Shown here in pieces: positions 61,941 through 64,000 of a DNA stretch of 64,000 nt (positions within the stretch are counted from its first letter, which is position 1; each line of letters begins with the position of its first letter). The notes under the pieces are model-generated. The model worked only from the letters and a program-made list of their open reading frames with translations. It was not told where the DNA came from and ran no database searches. Origin of the DNA: Pelagibacterium xiamenense (lineage in GTDB: Bacteria > Pseudomonadota > Alphaproteobacteria > Rhizobiales > Devosiaceae). The position numbers were made by a program, and so were the translations under genes. The DNA is taken from NCBI RefSeq assembly GCF_021166475.1, contig NZ_JAJOYS010000003.1:248001-312000 (forward strand). The letters are read 5' to 3'.

Positions 61941-64000
61941 CTAGACGGCAGCGCCATCAGCCCGCTTTTCAGGCTTGGTTGGCCCTGCCTCGGTTTCGCT
62001 CCGTGTCTTGACGCCCAGATACAAAAGAATCGGTGCCGACACGAAGATCGACGAATACGTCCCGACAAGCACGCCCCACGCCATCGCGACCGTGAAGCTG
62101 CGGATCACCTCGCCGCCGAAAAACACCAGCGCCAGGAGCGCAAGCGCGGTCGTACCGCCTGTCAAAATCGTGCGCGCGAGAGTCTGATTGAGCGACATGT
62201 TGATGATGTCGGCCAACGGAATACGTTTGTATTTGGTGAGATTCTCGCGAATGCGGTCGTAAATGACCACCGTATCGTTGAGCGAATACCCGATAACCGT
62301 CAGCACCGCCGCGATACTCGAAAGATTGAACTCCAGTTGCAGGAGCGCAAAGAGCCCCACCGTTAGGATCACGTCGTGCGCGAGTGCGAGGATGGCGCCG
62401 ACGCTGAACTGCCACTCGAACCGCAGCCACACATAGATGACGATGCCGATCATCGCCACGAGAATGCCGACGATGCCGTTGAAGGCCAATTCGCCCGAAA
62501 CCGTCGGTCCGACCACCTCGGTGCGCCGCACGTCATAATCGGCTAAGACCGAATCGGCGACAAGCGACATGGCCTCCTGCTGGGCTGTATCGCCCCCCTC
62601 TTGCGCGCCAATCCGCACCAGAACGTCCTGGGGCGCCCCGAACTCCTGAACCTGCACTTCACCAAGCCCAAGTGCATTGAGCTTGGCCCGGAGTGCGCCG
62701 ATATCGGCTTCACCCTCTTTTGCCTGCAGTTCGATGGCACTGCCCCCGGTGAAGTCGATGCCCAGATTGAGCCCACGCGTGGCCTCGAGCCCGACAGTGG
62801 CGAGGATCAGTACGAGCGTGAATGCGAAGCCGATCTTGCGCCACGCCATGAACGGAATTTTCGGCTCGAGCGGCAGGAACCGCTCGAGAACATTGATCTT
62901 GAGTGACTTGGGCCGTTTCCAGGAGAACCAGTACCCGACAAACAGTTGTGTCACGAGATAGGCGGTGAACATGGTGGTCAAAACACCGATGGCCAGTGTC
63001 ACCGCAAAGCCTTGTACCGGCCCGGAACCCAGGAAGAATAGAACCGCAGCCGCGATCAGCGTTGTCACGTTCGCATCGACGATTGTCGTCATCGCGCGTT
63101 TGAAACCGGTTTCGATCGACTGGTATGCGCCACGCCCGGCCGCAAATTCCTCGCGGATGCGCTCGAATATCAGAACGTTGGAGTCGACCGCCATACCGAT
63201 GGTCAGGACGATACCGGCGATACCGGGTAACGTCAGCGTCGCGCCCAATGTGGAGAGCGCCGCAAGAATCATCCCAACGTTGATGACAAGCGCGACGTTT
63301 GCGAAAAGCCCAAATAGCCCATAGGCCGCAAACATGAAGATTACGACGCCCAGCGTGCCGATCAGGCCTGCGGTGACACCTGCGCTGATCGAGTCCGCAC
63401 CAAGGCTCGGCCCGACCGTACGCTCTTCAATAACATCAAGTGTCGCCGGCAGCGCGCCTGCGCGCAGGAGTACAGCAAGGTCACTGGCACTTTCGGATGT
63501 GAAATTGCCCGAAATCTGCCCCTGACCACCCGTGATCGGCTGCTGAATGACCGGCGCGGTGATCACTTCGCCATCGAGCACGATCGCAAAGCGGCGGTTG
63601 ACGTTATCACTCGTGATCTCGCCGAAGGTGATTGCGCCCTGGGTATTGAAGCGGAAGGAGACCACGGGGCGATTGCTCTGATCGAACGACGGTTGTGCGT
63701 CGACCAGTTGCTCGCCGCCGAGCGCGACGTCTTCGTAGATCAGTTCCTCGCCCCCCTCGCGCGTCGGCACGATCTCTGTGCCGGCGGGCAGCCCCTGCTG
63801 CCGCGCCTGCGCGACGGTCATGTTGGGGTAGACCAAATGGAAGGTCAGGCGCGCAGTCTGCGAGATGAGATCCTTGAGACGCTCGGAATCGTCAAAGCCC
63901 GGAACCTGAACGAGAATACGGTCGTCACCCTGCCGCGCAATGACCGGCTCGGTGGTTCCCACTTCGTCGATACGGCTACGGATGACCTCGACCGACTGGG
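61941..64000 (-). CDS. secDF: Fused protein-export membrane protein SecDF (N-terminus outside window)
   Basis: About 685 residues of a fused SecD-SecF protein that uses the proton gradient to help Sec-dependent export; the 5' end lies beyond the right edge. The visible SecD part begins in the P1 region (IARQGDDRILVQVPGFDDSE) and has its helical bundle from about SADSISAGVTAGL onward; the SecF part begins near FMAWRKIGFAFTLVLIL and ends with GVLVGTYSSIFVSAPILLYL. SecF is intact to its stop. The NDUFAF3-like gene follows after 9 bases and is likely in the same operon. Confidence 0.92.
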   Translation of the reverse strand, partial: QSVEVIRSRIDEVGTTEPVIARQGDDRILVQVPGFDDSERLKDLISQTARLTFHLVYPNMTVAQARQQGLPAGTEIVPTREGGEELIYEDVALGGEQLVDAQPSFDQSNRPVVSFRFNTQGAITFGEITSDNVNRRFAIVLDGEVITAPVIQQPITGGQGQISGNFTSESASDLAVLLRAGALPATLDVIEERTVGPSLGADSISAGVTAGLIGTLGVVIFMFAAYGLFGLFANVALVINVGMILAALSTLGATLTLPGIAGIVLTIGMAVDSNVLIFERIREEFAAGRGAYQSIETGFKRAMTTIVDANVTTLIAAAVLFFLGSGPVQGFAVTLAIGVLTTMFTAYLVTQLFVGYWFSWKRPKSLKINVLERFLPLEPKIPFMAWRKIGFAFTLVLILATVGLEATRGLNLGIDFTGGSAIELQAKEGEADIGALRAKLNALGLGEVQVQEFGAPQDVLVRIGAQEGGDTAQQEAMSLVADSVLADYDVRRTEVVGPTVSGELAFNGIVGILVAMIGIVIYVWLRFEWQFSVGAILALAHDVILTVGLFALLQLEFNLSSIAAVLTVIGYSLNDTVVIYDRIRENLTKYKRIPLADIINMSLNQTLARTILTGGTTALALLALVFFGGEVIRSFTVAMAWGVLVGTYSSIFVSAPILLYLGVKTRSETEAGPTKPEKRADGAAV

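Overview
The window looks like a chromosomal segment of a GC-rich alphaproteobacterium of the order Hyphomicrobiales (Rhizobiales), most plausibly a Devosia/Pelagibacterium-like marine or halotolerant lineage. The basis is gene order and families: a fused ispDF followed by dusB-ntrBC-ntrYX, then trkA-trkH-hfq-hflX-mazG; an rlpA-dacC-tmk-holB-metG-tatD-MBL run; sdhE-mfd divergent from recG; glmU-glmS; an IalB-family protein; Usg; and a NDUFAF3-like/NDUFAF6-like pair next to secDF. The genus is an inference; the order-level call is firm. No insertion sequence, integrase, phage or CRISPR array was found.

Layout. 1-2.0 kb: end of a LuxR-type regulator, then ispDF and pncC on the minus strand. 2.2-12.5 kb: dusB, the nitrogen two-component pairs NtrBC and NtrYX, then the potassium-uptake genes trkA and trkH. 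12.7-14.3 kb: hfq and hflX. 14.3-18.3 kb: mazG, an old-yellow-enzyme homologue, usg and a DHA2 drug exporter, all minus. 18.3-25.5 kb: the minus-strand rlpA/dacC/tmk/holB/metG/tatD/MBL block for cell wall, nucleotide, replication and translation functions.

25.6-42.0 kb is the accessory part. It holds a pxpBCA 5-oxoprolinase operon, small stress-type proteins, an MFS exporter, a tartrate-type catabolic module (LysR regulator, TAXI-TRAP transporter, tartrate dehydrogenase, MOFRL glycerate kinase), an exported metallo-beta-lactamase-fold protein, and a four-gene ZrgA-type zinc module (His-rich DUF2796 protein, ABC ATPase, FtsX-like permease, DUF3299 protein). It ends at the 3' side of tRNA-Ser(TGA). 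By eye the DNA is less GC-biased here than in the flanks, and it carries several AT-rich dyads.

42.0-64.0 kb returns to core genes: quinone oxidoreductase, UbiH-type monooxygenase, IalB, mfd/sdhE, recG/DUF502, glmS/glmU, a SPOR-like orphan, tRNA-Lys(TTT), a tRNA-Ser with a broken anticodon loop, three lineage-specific envelope or secreted proteins, a DUF1127 protein, trmFO, the two complex I assembly-factor homologues and the 3' part of a fused secDF running off the window.

Most notable observations: a tRNA-Ser gene that is otherwise intact but lacks three anticodon-loop bases (56637-56724); an NtrX whose AAA+ domain lacks GAFTGA and the Walker B aspartate; a compact tartrate TAXI-TRAP module with matching AT-rich dyads and an intercistronic RNA hairpin; the ZrgA-type zinc module; and the bacterial counterparts of NDUFAF3 and NDUFAF6 sitting together beside secDF. 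I did not find a clearly unprecedented multi-gene system; the strongest candidates for undescribed biology are listed as findings.
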